Assembly: GCF_963675165.1 (NCBI RefSeq)
Contig: NC_087383.1
Location: forward strand, 2,758,979 to 2,822,978
Direction: 5' to 3'
Source of the DNA: Halichondria panicea
Taxonomy: Eukaryota > Porifera > Demospongiae > Suberitida > Halichondriidae
DNA length: 64,000 nucleotides
Below, piece after piece: positions 34,531 through 45,713 of the stretch (position 1 is the first letter of the stretch; every line of letters starts with the position of its first letter). Made by a program: the position numbers and the translations under genes. Under the pieces are notes generated by a model. That model was not told the origin of the DNA. It made no database searches and saw nothing but the letters and a program-made list of their open reading frames with translations.

Positions 34531-35961
34531 TATGGTGGGCCGTTTGTTTCAAAATTCAAATGTTACATTTTCATTCAAGAGCATTCAAGATTATTCATTC
34601 AAGATTCAAGATTTTGATGGATGCATAAACATGCATAATTTTAGATGACTTTAGCCACACTTTGTGGTTTTATTGCATGGTGTAGTTGTTTTAATTAACA
34701 GGAAATGGGGTTCACAATAATCAACTCCCTCCCTCAGTAGTGGTAAGGTGATTCCCAAACCAGAAACATGACATTGATTGACGAAAATTAACAAGAGGTC
34801 AGGGGTTCGTTGCCGACCTTCGAGTTTTGAGCATTAAGCAAAGGACATCTTATAAATGTTGTGTTTTAATGACTGTATATGCATGCATGGCATGCATATC
34901 TTGAATAATTATTGTCGACTTGAATGCATTAAAATCTTGAATGACAATTGCATGGTCTTGAATGGTCAGTGGATCTTTGGATCAATTTAAATTTATTTTG
35001 GGCAGAATTTCAAATCGATAGAAATTTATGTATTTTTTGATTTTGAATATTTTGAAACTGCAAGAGTACATGCAAATGAGTGCATTCTATTTTCAATTCT
35101 TGAGGTCCTGAGTTTCGTGCAGAAAAAAGCAGTTTCATATTTTGCACCCACAGGGGTTAGCTTATAATGACCTTTGTACTCTAAGAAGCTGTGCACTTTA
35201 TAGTCTGTTATAAAATCAGTATTATGTGCACCTAGCTTGTATGCGTACAGGTTATGTTAACAGTTGTATCCCACCCTGATTGACAATGACAATTACACCC
35301 CTGTCTGTATAGGTGTTCCAAGTACCATGGCCAATAGATGAGTGTTCCCAGCATACAGACGGTACTATACATATAATCATACAGTTGTTCGATTGCACAC
35401 ACACACACACAATAATATCATAATTTAATTGATCCTTCAACATTGAAATGTTTAATAATATTAATTATGTACAGTTAAGGAAGTACATTATTATATTATA
35501 CATAGCAGAGTCGTGCAGTTGGCTAGCCTCGAGGAAGTGATTGGGATATCAAGGCTAGCAGTTGGCAAGGTTATATTCTGGCTATATTTAGCATTGCATT
35601 GGAGCATGGCTTCTCAAGAGTACAAAGGTCATTTTAAGCAAACCCTGTGGATGCTATAAGCGCTAGTGATGGTCAAAAATTGAAAATGCTTTTTCTGCAC
35701 GAAACTCAGGACCAATTCTTCCTCAAGAAATTAAAAGTAGAATGCACTCATTTGCATGTACTCTTGCAGTTTCAAAATATTCAAAATCAAAAAATATATA
35801 AATTTCTATCGATTCGAAATTCTGCCCAAAACAAAATTTAAATTGATCCAAAGATCCACTGACCTTGAATGAATACTGTATATGCATCTTGAATGAATGT
35901 ATTGTAATCTGAATGAAAATATAACATTAATTTTGAATTTTGAAACAAACGGCCCACCATA
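34531..35961. mobile_element. 1.5-kb foldback element, right copy
   Basis: Same termini and arms as 29425-30903, carried by the 5-kb duplication. It differs by small deletions, including about 20 bp near 34570 and a few bases near 35103. Confidence 0.75.
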
Positions 35962-37929
35962 CACCATAGCAAAAACACATTGATTTTACAATGTAAAAGG
36001 GTGGGCCAGCTCAGCACAATTCAAATAGCAATCAAAATTCCAGGCTCTTAAACGAATAGGACTATTATATCATTCAATGACAATTTAGAGAAAAGTAGCG
36101 AAGTACATAGTATGTTAGAACATTAGGTCGTTAATTAATTGCAACGTGTCAATAGTACATGCAGATGATGTAAATAATTGAAGAATGCTCACATGCAATT
36201 GTCAATGAATACATGCAATTTGTTAATGAAATCCAATTTAACACTCTGAGGATTTTAAAAGTTCATGAGGAAGATGAGCAGATTAACATTCACTTTGGCC
36301 CTCCCAAACATCTTCATGATTGCCAGGCCCTCGTATTGCAGCTGAAGGAGGTCCTGTGTGGGGAGAAGAGAGGGAAGTGAAACACTTCAACTGGTGTATA
36401 AGACAAAGAATGCATGTATTTGTAAGACAAATGAATACATGTACTTACATACACCGTACAAGCATACCAACACTATACCTGACACAAGGCAGTAAACTTC
36501 TTGAACACTTTACGTACCTACCATCTACCTGTACACACACCCTCACCTGGAGGACCAGCTCCACCTTCTCTATCTGCCTGATGTGATCTCAAACACAACA
36601 TTTCCGAATCTGAACCTGGGCGAGTAAGAAATAATGTTCACATAATTATAGCATAACTTTGCATAAGATCAAGGTCGTAGCAAGAGGTCAGGCTGGTCAG
36701 ATTTTGGCCTAACCACTTTTTGCAGCTGGGTATAGTAATGGTCGTAAATATTGTAAGTGATAATGCGCATGCTGTTTTGGTGAGGAAAAGTGAGGGCCTT
36801 TTTCTTAGGTAAAAAATTCACCACTGTATGCAAAAGTTCCAATAGTACAAAAACAGTTGACCTTTAATTGTAAGTTGGCCTGACCACTTTAAAGTTGCTT
36901 GCTACGCCCCTCCATGAAGATTGGGGCATAAAAATAAGTTAATATAGCCTCACACTGGAGGAATTGTTAAAGTCTAGATTAGTAGTAGAGTCTGAGCTTC
37001 AGTCAAACAGTGGACAAAGTACGTACCAGAGCAATTAATGGCACATGTGATGATTATCATGTTGTTTAATAGAAGTATGCTAGTATAACGGCTACTCAAG
37101 TATACGGAGACTCACAGAGTGGGTGGAGCATATCTCCATGAACGCCGATGTATGGATGATTGGCTTGGTCACGTCAGAGTACTTGTTGATACCCAGCCTT
37201 CTGTCCAGGGGGTCCACTGTCGATGCTCGCAAGAACTCTCTGTGGGGGGTACAATGAGTGTATGTATAATTATTCATACCCTCTGCATGGCAACGAAAAT
37301 AGCTAATTTGCAATTTAGATCATACGATACTTTAGTAGAAGGTAGAAACACACATGACCATCATCACATGACCATCATTCGTACATACACACTTTCAACT
37401 ATTTGACTACAAATTCAGTTTTGGTTATCACATTTCTTATACCTAAACTTCTTGAAGGCGTCCGAGTGTACGGGTTCATTACTGACAGAGCAGCACTCTC
37501 AGCCTCAAACTGTGCAAAGGAACAGGAAAAACACGATAAACTCTTAAACCAACAGATATAACCAGACAATAATCATGGAAAGTTAACGATGCTGATTTGG
37601 CGTTTTTCACCAACAAATAATATCTAGTCCAGTACTAATTTAATGTACATAGATGCAGTGCATAATGTAGGCCATACTCTGTGCAGGTATACTGTACCAC
37701 TTTTATCACCTGTTGTTTGTAGCACTCAAATATCTACCCCATCGGCACACTGCTCTGCTCCAACTCCTCACAGCGATCCAGTGCCTTCTTGAGCTCTTCC
37801 TTCATCACAAGTCTCTCTTGCACAGCAGACTGGGTAATAGATTGCATGGTGGTCATGTACACACACTGGTATACAGATACAACCATCACAACATCGTGGT
37901 AGTGGTACAGTAGTTATATAATTGCAGGT

Positions 37930-38170
37930 ACATGTATTAATGAAAGCACCGCAGGTGCTGATGCCTCGGTGGAGGTGCAAAGCTACATAACATAAAGCTA
38001 CACACATTATCATGATGAATATTTTTGCATTTTTGCTGCATGCAAACTCAAAATTGCATGGTGGTCGATCATGTACACACACACACACAGGTAATACAAC
38101 CACCATGTGGTAGTGGTACAGCTGTTTGCTCACTGCATTACCACAAAACAACAAAATACCATACAATGTT
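37930..38170. repeat. GCACC/GGTGC repeat, copy 2
   Basis: Homologous to 53820-54060 over the full length and to 7645-7750 in the core. It contains a CA tract and a 'ggtagtggtac' block shared with the flank of coiled-coil exon A. It is non-coding. Confidence 0.5.
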
Positions 38171-38520
38171 GCTATGCAAACAACATGTGGTCCTAAGCAA
38201 TGATGGCTTCTAGCACTTGTATGTTAAATGGGTACTTTTTGAGGGTTACAAAATGGCTAATCTGCGAGACCCTCAAAATTTACCCGCTATAAGGTGGCAT
38301 CAATATTATAGTAAATGCTCTCACGATCTACTCTTGGTGGTATATATGGAAACTCACATACAAATTATGGTGAGGATCTGAAATGGAGAATGGGCGGGGA
38401 CTAGCTTGCATATACCAGCAGATATGATATACATGTAGCTACTAACCGTCCACTGAATGTATGGAAAGCAGTGTGAAGGCTGAAGAAACTGTTAGTACGA
38501 AGTACTGCAAAGGACATCAA

Positions 38521-39790
38521 ACAGTGCATGTACATAGTGGGACCATATAGGCAGTGCATGTACATAGTGGGACCATAGGCAGTGCATGTACATAGTGGGG
38601 CCATAGGCAGTGCATGTACATAGTGGGGCCATAGGCAGTGCATGTACATAGTGGGACCATAGGCAGTGCATGTACATAGTGGGACCATAGGCAGTGCATG
38701 TACATACTGGGACCATAAGCAGTGCATGTACATAGTGGGGCCATAAGCAGTGCGTGTACATAGTGGGACCATAGGCAGTGCATGTACATAGTGGGACCAT
38801 AAGCAGTGCGTGTACATAGTGGGACCATAGGCAGTGCGTGTACATAGTGGGACCATAGGCAGTGCGTGTACATAGTGGGACCATAGGCAGTGCCTGTACA
38901 TAGTGGGACCATAGGCAGTGCGTGTACATAGTGGGACCATAGGTAGTGCGTGTACATAGTGGGACCATAGGCAGTGCGTGTACATAGTGGGACCATAGGC
39001 AGTGCGTGTACATAGTGGGACCATAGGCAGTGCGTGTACATAGTGGGACCATAGGCAGTGCGTGTACATAGTGGGACCATAGGCAGTGCGTGTACATAGT
39101 GGGACCATAGGCAGTGCGTGTACATAGTGGGGCCATAAGCAAGGCAGTGCGTGTACATAGTGGGGCCATAAGCAGTGCATGTACATAGTGGGACCATACG
39201 CAGTGCGTGTACATAGTGGGACCATAGGCAGTGCATGTACATAGTGGGACCATAGGCAGTGAGTGTACATAGTGGGACCATAGGCAGTGCATGTACATAG
39301 TGGGACCATAAGCAGTGCATGTACATAGTGGGGCCATAGGCAGTGCATGTACATAGTGGGACCATAGGCAGTGCATGTACATAGTGGGACCATAGGCAGT
39401 GCGTGTACATAGTGGGACCATAAGCAGTGCATGTACATAGTGGGACCATACGCAGTGCATGTACATAGTGGGACCATAGGCAGTGCATGTACATAGTGGG
39501 ACCACAGGCAGTGCGTGTACATAGTGGGACCATAAGCAGTGCATGTACATAGTGGGGCCATAGGCAGTGCATGTACATAGTGGGACCACAGGCAGTGCGT
39601 GTACATAGTGGGACCATAAGCAGTGCATGTACATAGTGGGGCCATAGGCAGTGCATGTACATAGTGGGACCATAGGCAGTGCATGTACATAGTGGGACCA
39701 TAGGCAGTGCGTGTACATAGTGGGACCATAGGCAGTGCATGTACATAGTGGGACCATAGGCAGTGCATGTACATAGTGGGACCATAAGCT
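38521..39790. repeat. 28-bp minisatellite, about 45 units
   Basis: The repeat unit is CAGTGCATGTACATAGTGGG plus ACCATAGG. Variation is limited mainly to CAT/CGT at position 7, A/G after GGG, and AGG/AAG at the end. Since 28 is not a multiple of 3 and the unit lacks stops on the minus strand, all three minus frames are open for over 430 codons and read as the same 28-residue cycle. These frames are artefacts. Confidence 0.97.
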
Positions 39791-40189
39791 CTGTACACAC
39801 ACTAGATGTCAATTTGAGTACCTTTTCTACTTTGCTTAAGACAATCATTCCGCCAAATTTGTCCGGTGGCTGCCCCCTGAACCCCCCCCAAATGTTCAAC
39901 AGCGTACGGCAGTCGTCATTTCCCCCCTTAGCTTAAAAATCCTGCTTGAAACCATGACAATAGTGAGTATTTGTGACATACCGTATAAGTAGAGGTTGTA
40001 TGGTGAAAATGTTCGTATATTTCGTACTGTAGAGCATCATACACTGTACGAAAAATAAAACTACAAAACTATTCTACAGTAATAGGCTCAATGTGGCTGT
40101 ATGAATATTTAAAATACGAAATATTTCCAGTCCTACAGTATTATAAACTCTTTAATCACAACTTTGGTAAACATAATATTATTTCTTAC

Positions 40190-40845
40190 CTAAACTTCTT
40201 GAAGGCATGAGTGAGTGTTCGGATTCATTACTGGCGGGCATCATTCTCAGTCTCAACTCACATCAACCTCCAGCATGGGGTGGGTCGATCACAGTGACAT
40301 AACACACACAAACTGTGCAAAGGAACAGGAAAACATGATAAACCGGCATTACGGTAACTTAAACCAACAGATGATAAATGGACTAAAATCATGAAAACTC
40401 ACTAATAATAACGAGTGTTGCAAACTGCGATGTGCTAATGCATGCCTCTCACTTATAGTTTCGATTAGGGGGGGAGGGGCTAAATGAGGCTCTTTATACT
40501 GCTAATCACAGGGGCCCCTCTTTCCGTATTCCCCCAAAACCTATAATCGCAGTCACGTGACCCCTAACCTCTAGCGTGAGAGATATGAATGGGCACGTAC
40601 ATGTAACATCTGCTTAACCGGTACCTCGCGGATATGACACAACAAATCTACTGCAACCTGTAAGATTAGTCTGATATACATGTACCACAGAAACAGTGTG
40701 CTTGTGTACATGCTAATTTAAAACTACTCACATCTGCATAGTTCCAATTTTCACTCCAGCTCAGCCATGACACCCGGGTCCATGATTTGATATCTCTTGA
40801 GCAGCTTCTCCTCCATGTCTAGATGACTGCACTTCTAGAAGGTAA
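40190..40845 (-). pseudogene. Exon fragments downstream of EFR3 copy 2
   Basis: About 40740-40845 repeats the KCSHLDMEEKLL...MAELE* block of 4450-4556. About 40190-40260 is a relative of the acidic exon block of 37440-37515 with a stop. The stretch 40310-41120 is a near copy of about 4030-4870. Confidence 0.4.
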
Positions 40846-42551
40846 AAGGAAAACAAAATAATGCATTTGGTAAAGATCTACTCTCATGCAAACAACATTG
40901 TAATTAGTATTGAGAGCAAATACATGTGATGATCATTACCAAATTTACTGGTAAAGGGTCAAACTGTTAGCAAGAGAGTTCATAATAGACGAACTCTTGC
41001 TGTTAGTATGTAAAATTGCCAGCTATGGACCCCAACTAGTACCTACATGCAAATTTTAGGGGGGGGAATTGGAGCTAGGGGGAATATCCCCCTTCCCCCC
41101 TGTATGACACACTGCTCACCCTTTAGAAGACTGCCCCCCCCCATACACACACACTCACCCTTCTAGAAGAATGTCCCACAATAGCCTTCGGAGCTGTCTC
41201 CTTCCTCTTAGCAATCACTCCATCGATGTGCGTCTTGAGTACCTCGTTTCGACTAATCTTGGGCGCTAGATACAGCACACCTGCCACTGTAGCATGTAGC
41301 ACCACTCTGTGATGTGCCTCAAGACCTTTCTCCTTCACAGCAAGCTCTTGCAGCTGGTGTAGGAACACCAGTATATCTGAGAGCCTTTGATATAAGAATT
41401 CCAGTGTCAGGAGAAATACGAGTTGGTAGAAAGCGAGTGTGTTAGCAGGGCTAGTGCAGAGAGTTTTGGCCAGTTCCAGGAGATTGGTGAAGAGAAAGTT
41501 GACTGTTTTAGAGAGGAATCCTTTCTAAACCACACCCTCCAGACTCACCCAATCACTGCACAAGGGGAGGGTATAAATACACGTACATGCACTGCACCTG
41601 ACATACATGTAGTGAAAGCTAAGACAAAAGCTCATATGGACCTGTGTAACTAACAAATAAAATATAGTGTGCCTCAAATGCACACTGAACATAGCAAGGT
41701 ACACACACACACACACATCCACATACGTGTTGAGAGGAATCTTGTCCTTGTTGGCATGGTGATCTACGAGACGATGCCAGAGTAGGGCCACATCCAGCTG
41801 TGTGCTGGGCTCTCGAATGAGGAGCAATTGATCGAGGGAGGCAAACAGTTGCCCTGGGAACGCCGTCTCCAGCACTGATGCGTGACAGGTGTCAGCCACC
41901 GCCCACAAACACTTGACCAGGGAGGTAGTCAACATGGGGCTGCATAATAAAGGAGAGAGTACAATTATGGAAGCTTAAACACTTAGTAATGCACGCAGTC
42001 TATTGTGCATGGTCACATAATTATAAGCACGTCATCCTCTATAATATAATCAAAGGTTACTGCTATAAACAGGACTCACGAAGGCACCAGAATCAGAGAA
42101 CACGTACATGTACAAACAGTGTTTATGACAGGAAACTAAACACATACATGTACACAAATAGCTAAATGAAGCAATAGCTTTAAAATATCATTCTCACCTG
42201 TTTTGAGTGTCCTGAGCTGCCAGAGGATGTACAGACAGTCCAGTGGTGGCTCCGCTATCAAGACCCCCTGAGGCCACGGGTACATAAGAGTTGATGAGCC
42301 CCAGTATATCTGGCTTGTGATAGTCGGGAAGGACTCCTGCAAACTCCCCCACAGTGATAGTGATGGATTGCTGAAAGGTCAGAGAGGACGTGAGGTCGGG
42401 GGGGCCTTCTGAAACGGTTTCTATGGAGATACGGAGGTGGCGGACCAGTGTACAGAATATATCCAGTACAGACAGGCCTGCATGAGTGGACACAAGCTAA
42501 GTAATGTAAATACATGTATGCAGATTTAAAGCGTGGAATTAAACCACACTA

Positions 42552-42768
42552 CCGTATTACTAGAATGTTTTGCGAGCATCAAACATTTGCGAATTTTGCG
42601 AGGGTTGATCAATTCGCAACAATAATATCGGCAAAACCTAAATTATTACTAGTAAATACACACGATCTTTGCCAGAACGCAATAGTTAGATTGCAAAACG
42701 TCAAATTTTCTGCTGATTTGGCTCATTCGAAAAGGTTTTTTCACTCGCAAAATATTCTAGTAATACGG
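42552..42768. mobile_element. 217-bp MITE with TA target duplication
   Basis: CCGTATTACTAGAATGTTTT is inverted at the right end (TATTCTAGTAATACGG), both sides flanked by TA. The homologous intron of EFR3 copy 1 has the unoccupied site CATACTACGTATAATG with one TA (7635-7636). It is a non-autonomous Tc1/mariner-type element inserted after the copies separated. Confidence 0.85.
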
Positions 42769-43179
42769 TACGTATAATTATAAAGATTAAGCCAGTGTCA
42801 AAACATACAATGTCACGATCATGTACAAACTTTAATAACAGCTATGACAGCATCTACGTATGAAGAAGAAATGCGTATAGCCTTCTTTAGAAAATGGCTC
42901 AAAAATAGTGTTGAAACCATACAAGTACTTTACCATAGAGACTCACCTAGAGAGCTGTCTGCTGCCACGGCAACACACTTAGAGAGTGTGCCGAGGATCC
43001 CCTGTTTGGTCTCCCAGGACTCCTTCACCCTGGCATCCAGGTGGTCCACCAGCGACTGGACGGCCTTGTACCGATCCTGTCTCTGTGGGGGTACGTGTAT
43101 AGTGGATAATGTACACAGGGGGGCTGTGGGGGAGGTACATTTAAGATAATGTACCCTGGGGGACTCGGGTTGTGGGGGG

Positions 43180-44640
43180 TACATGTAAGTGGATAATGTG
43201 CACTGGGGGCTGTGGGGGTACATGTAAGTGGATAATGTATACTGGGGGCTGTGGGGGCACATGTAAGTGGATAATGTACACTGGGGGCTGTGGGGGAACA
43301 TGTAAGTGGATAATGTACACTGGGAGGCTGTGGGGGGTACATGTAAGTGGATAATGTACACTGGGGGCTGTGGGGGCACATGTAAGTGGATAATGTACAC
43401 TGGGAGGCTGTGGGGGCACATGTAAGTGGATAATGTACACTGGGAGGCTGTGGGGGCACATGTAAGTGGATAATGTACACTGGGGGCTGTGGGGGCACAT
43501 GTAAGTGGATAATGTACACTGGGGGCTGTGGGGGCACATGTAAGTGGATAATGTACACTGGGGGCTGTGGGGGCACATGTAAGTGGATAATGTACACTGG
43601 GGGCTGTGGGGGCACATGTAAGTGAATAATGTACACTGGGAGGCTGTGGGGGTACATGTAAGTGGATAATGTACACTGGGGGCTGTGGGGGCACATGTAA
43701 GTGGATAATGTACACTGGGGGCTGTGGGGGCACATGTAAGTGGATAATGTACACTGGGGGCTGTGGGGGCACATGTAAGTAGATAATGTACACTGGGGGC
43801 TGTGGGGGCACATGTAAGTGGATAATGTACACTGGGGGCTGTGGGGGCACATGTAAGTGGATAATGTACACTGGGAGGCTGTGGGGGCACATGTAAGTGG
43901 ATAATGTACACTGGGGGCTGTGGGGCACATGTAAGTGGATAATGTACACTGGGGGCTGTGGGGGCACATGTAAGTGGATAATGTACACTGGGAGGCTGTG
44001 GGGGCACATGTAAGTGGATAATGTACACTGGGGGCTGTGGGGCACATGTAAGTGGATAATGTACACTGGGGGCTGTGGGGGCACATGTAAGTGGATAATG
44101 TACACTGGGGGCTGTGGGGGCACATGTAAGTGGATAATGTACACTGGGGGCTGTGGGGGCACATGTAAGTGGATAATGTACACTGGGAGGCTGTGGGGGC
44201 ACATGTAAGTGGATAATGTACACTGGGAGGCTGTGGGGGTACATGTAAGTGGATAATGTACACTGGGACGCTGTGGGGGCACATGTAAGTGGATAATGTA
44301 CACTGGGAGGCTGTGGGGGCACATGTAAGTGGATAATGTACACTGGGAGGCTGTGGGGGCACATGTAAGTGGATAATGTACACTGGGAGGCTGTGGGGGC
44401 ACATGTAAGTGGATAATGTACACTGGGGGGCTGTGGGGGGCACATGTAAGTGAATAATGTACACTGGGAGGCTGTGGGGGTACATGTAAGTGGATAATGT
44501 ACACTGGGAGGCTGTGGGGCACATGTAAGTGGATAATGTACACTGGGGGCTGTGGGGGCACATGTAAGTGGATAATGTACACTGGGAGGCTGTGGGGGTA
44601 CATGTAAGTGGATAATGTACACTGGGGGGCTGTGGGGGGC
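43180..44640. repeat. 39-41 bp minisatellite in EFR3 intron 6, about 37 units
   Basis: The consensus is ACATGTAAGTGGATAATGTA then CACTGGGGGCTGTGGGGGC, 39 bp, with 40-bp variants carrying GGGAGG. The array ends just upstream of exon 7 (43082). The copies 1 and 3 introns have about seven and one to two units at the same place. Three long Pro/Tyr/His-rich minus frames across it are artefacts of a stop-free unit. Confidence 0.97.
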
Positions 44641-44756
44641 TACGTATAATTATATCAATTATAATTTTTGGTTACGAAATACTGAATGTAGGGCATAATA
44701 GGTTCTTTCCACAAGCATAATAGGCTGAATTTGGGGCAGTGCTCAAAAGCATAATA

Positions 44757-44818
44757 GGCATCCAGGTGGTCCACCAGCGACTGGACAGCCTTGTACCAAT
44801 CCTGTCTCTATGGGGGTA
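44757..44818 (-). pseudogene. EFR3: Duplicated fragment of EFR3 exon 7
   Basis: The first part of exon 7 (acceptor side, encoding QDRYKAVQSLVDHLDA with changes), with its adjacent 'tgtggggg' sequence, reappears on the far side of the minisatellite. The array is therefore bracketed by exon 7 and a partial second exon 7. Confidence 0.8.
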
Positions 44819-45090
44819 CGTGTACAGTGGACAATGTACACTAGAGGGCTGTAGGGGTACGTGTTAGATACTGTACCCTGGGGGGCTGTGGGGGGATAAG
44901 ATAATGTACACTGGGGGGTACATGTCTACACTGTAAGTAGACACTGGAGGGAACAATTGAAATGCTTGAATAAACAATCTTGTTCAGAAAGTGACGGAGT
45001 ATGTTGGACCTGAAAGCTATCAATGTTACGTTATGGACAGTCAAGTCAGAATTTACAGTCGACCGTACACGACCATAAGTATCAAGCATG

Positions 45091-45713
45091 ATCAAGGGCG
45101 TATACAGAGAAGAGGGCATGCAACTCACTATGTACCCTACCCTACGTACTCATCCGACTTCGTATCAGAGACCGGATATGCTAAAAATAGAATTCAGTAT
45201 ACGGACGTGAACATGTGGGCGGTGCTGTTTACGGAGTTATAATTATGGGTGTGTACATCAGAGCTGCCTTTGCTAGCTAGCTAACATAACATGAACAGTG
45301 CAGTATTATTTTAGAGAAGTGTCATGACCAGTCCTAGTCCAGCCAGGTCCAATATAACCCCTTCGAGCAGGAAGTTAAGTGCTGGGCGCATTGTTAAGAA
45401 GTACCAGAGACTCAGGAAGACAGGTTTATTGTACCTAGGTTTCATCTTCTTGGAGTTGCAACTGTTGGATGGTTTGCCTCTTTGCCTTTGACACTGCTAG
45501 TACGAGCCATACTGCTGCTGAGAACTAGTTTTACTATGCTGCAATCAAGCTAGCTAGCTAGCACAGATATAAAAAATACTTTGATTTACCTTGTGCGGTC
45601 AAAGGTTACGCATGGGCGTTTTTGTGGGCAGTTCTAAAAATAGCTCAATACAAAGTCGGATGATCTGAGAATAGGGCGAGAGTTGCATGCCCTCTTCTCT
45701 GTATACGCCCTTG
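45091..45713. mobile_element. 623-bp TIR element in EFR3 copy 2 only
   Basis: CAAGGGCGTATACAGAGAAG at the left (from 45093) is exactly inverted at the right (to 45713). The match continues for about 34 bp and then imperfectly for roughly 90. A 5-bp GCATG flanks both sides (45086-45090, 45714-45718). The same intron in copy 3 reads straight through GCATG (62293-62297), the empty site. No transposase. The class is unknown. Confidence 0.8.
45340..45430 (+). other. Possible 5S rRNA-like fragment
   Basis: 'gcaggaagttaagtgctggg' followed by 'gaagtaccagagac' and 'caggaagac' echoes the internal promoter region and 3' half of eukaryotic 5S rRNA (GGAAG-TTAAG, GTAC, GAGAC). The resemblance is partial. 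It sits inside the insert at 45091-45713. It might be a 5S-derived SINE remnant or chance. Confidence 0.2.

Larger units (their letters stand above)
33118..37900. repeat. 5-kb tandem segmental duplication, right unit
   Basis: The unit is a direct copy of 28080-33110. It holds module M (33328-33845), the palindrome (34030-34395), the foldback element (34531-35961), the exon fragments (36290-36590), an intact exon (37116-37239) and coiled-coil exon A (37740-37856). Confidence 0.9.

Noticed and set aside
38521..39790. CRISPR-like array
   Set aside because: Units are contiguous with no spacers and the genome is animal. It is a minisatellite.
38401..39899. Long open frames (436-465 codons) on the minus strand as genes
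   Set aside because: They are three frames of one stop-free 28-bp minisatellite and read as the same 28-residue cycle. No start context, domain or splice logic.
42930..44622. Proline-rich 490-560 codon minus-strand frames as secreted or structural proteins
   Set aside because: They are translations of the intronic minisatellite. Only the last about 45 codons (42947-43082) are real EFR3 exon 7.
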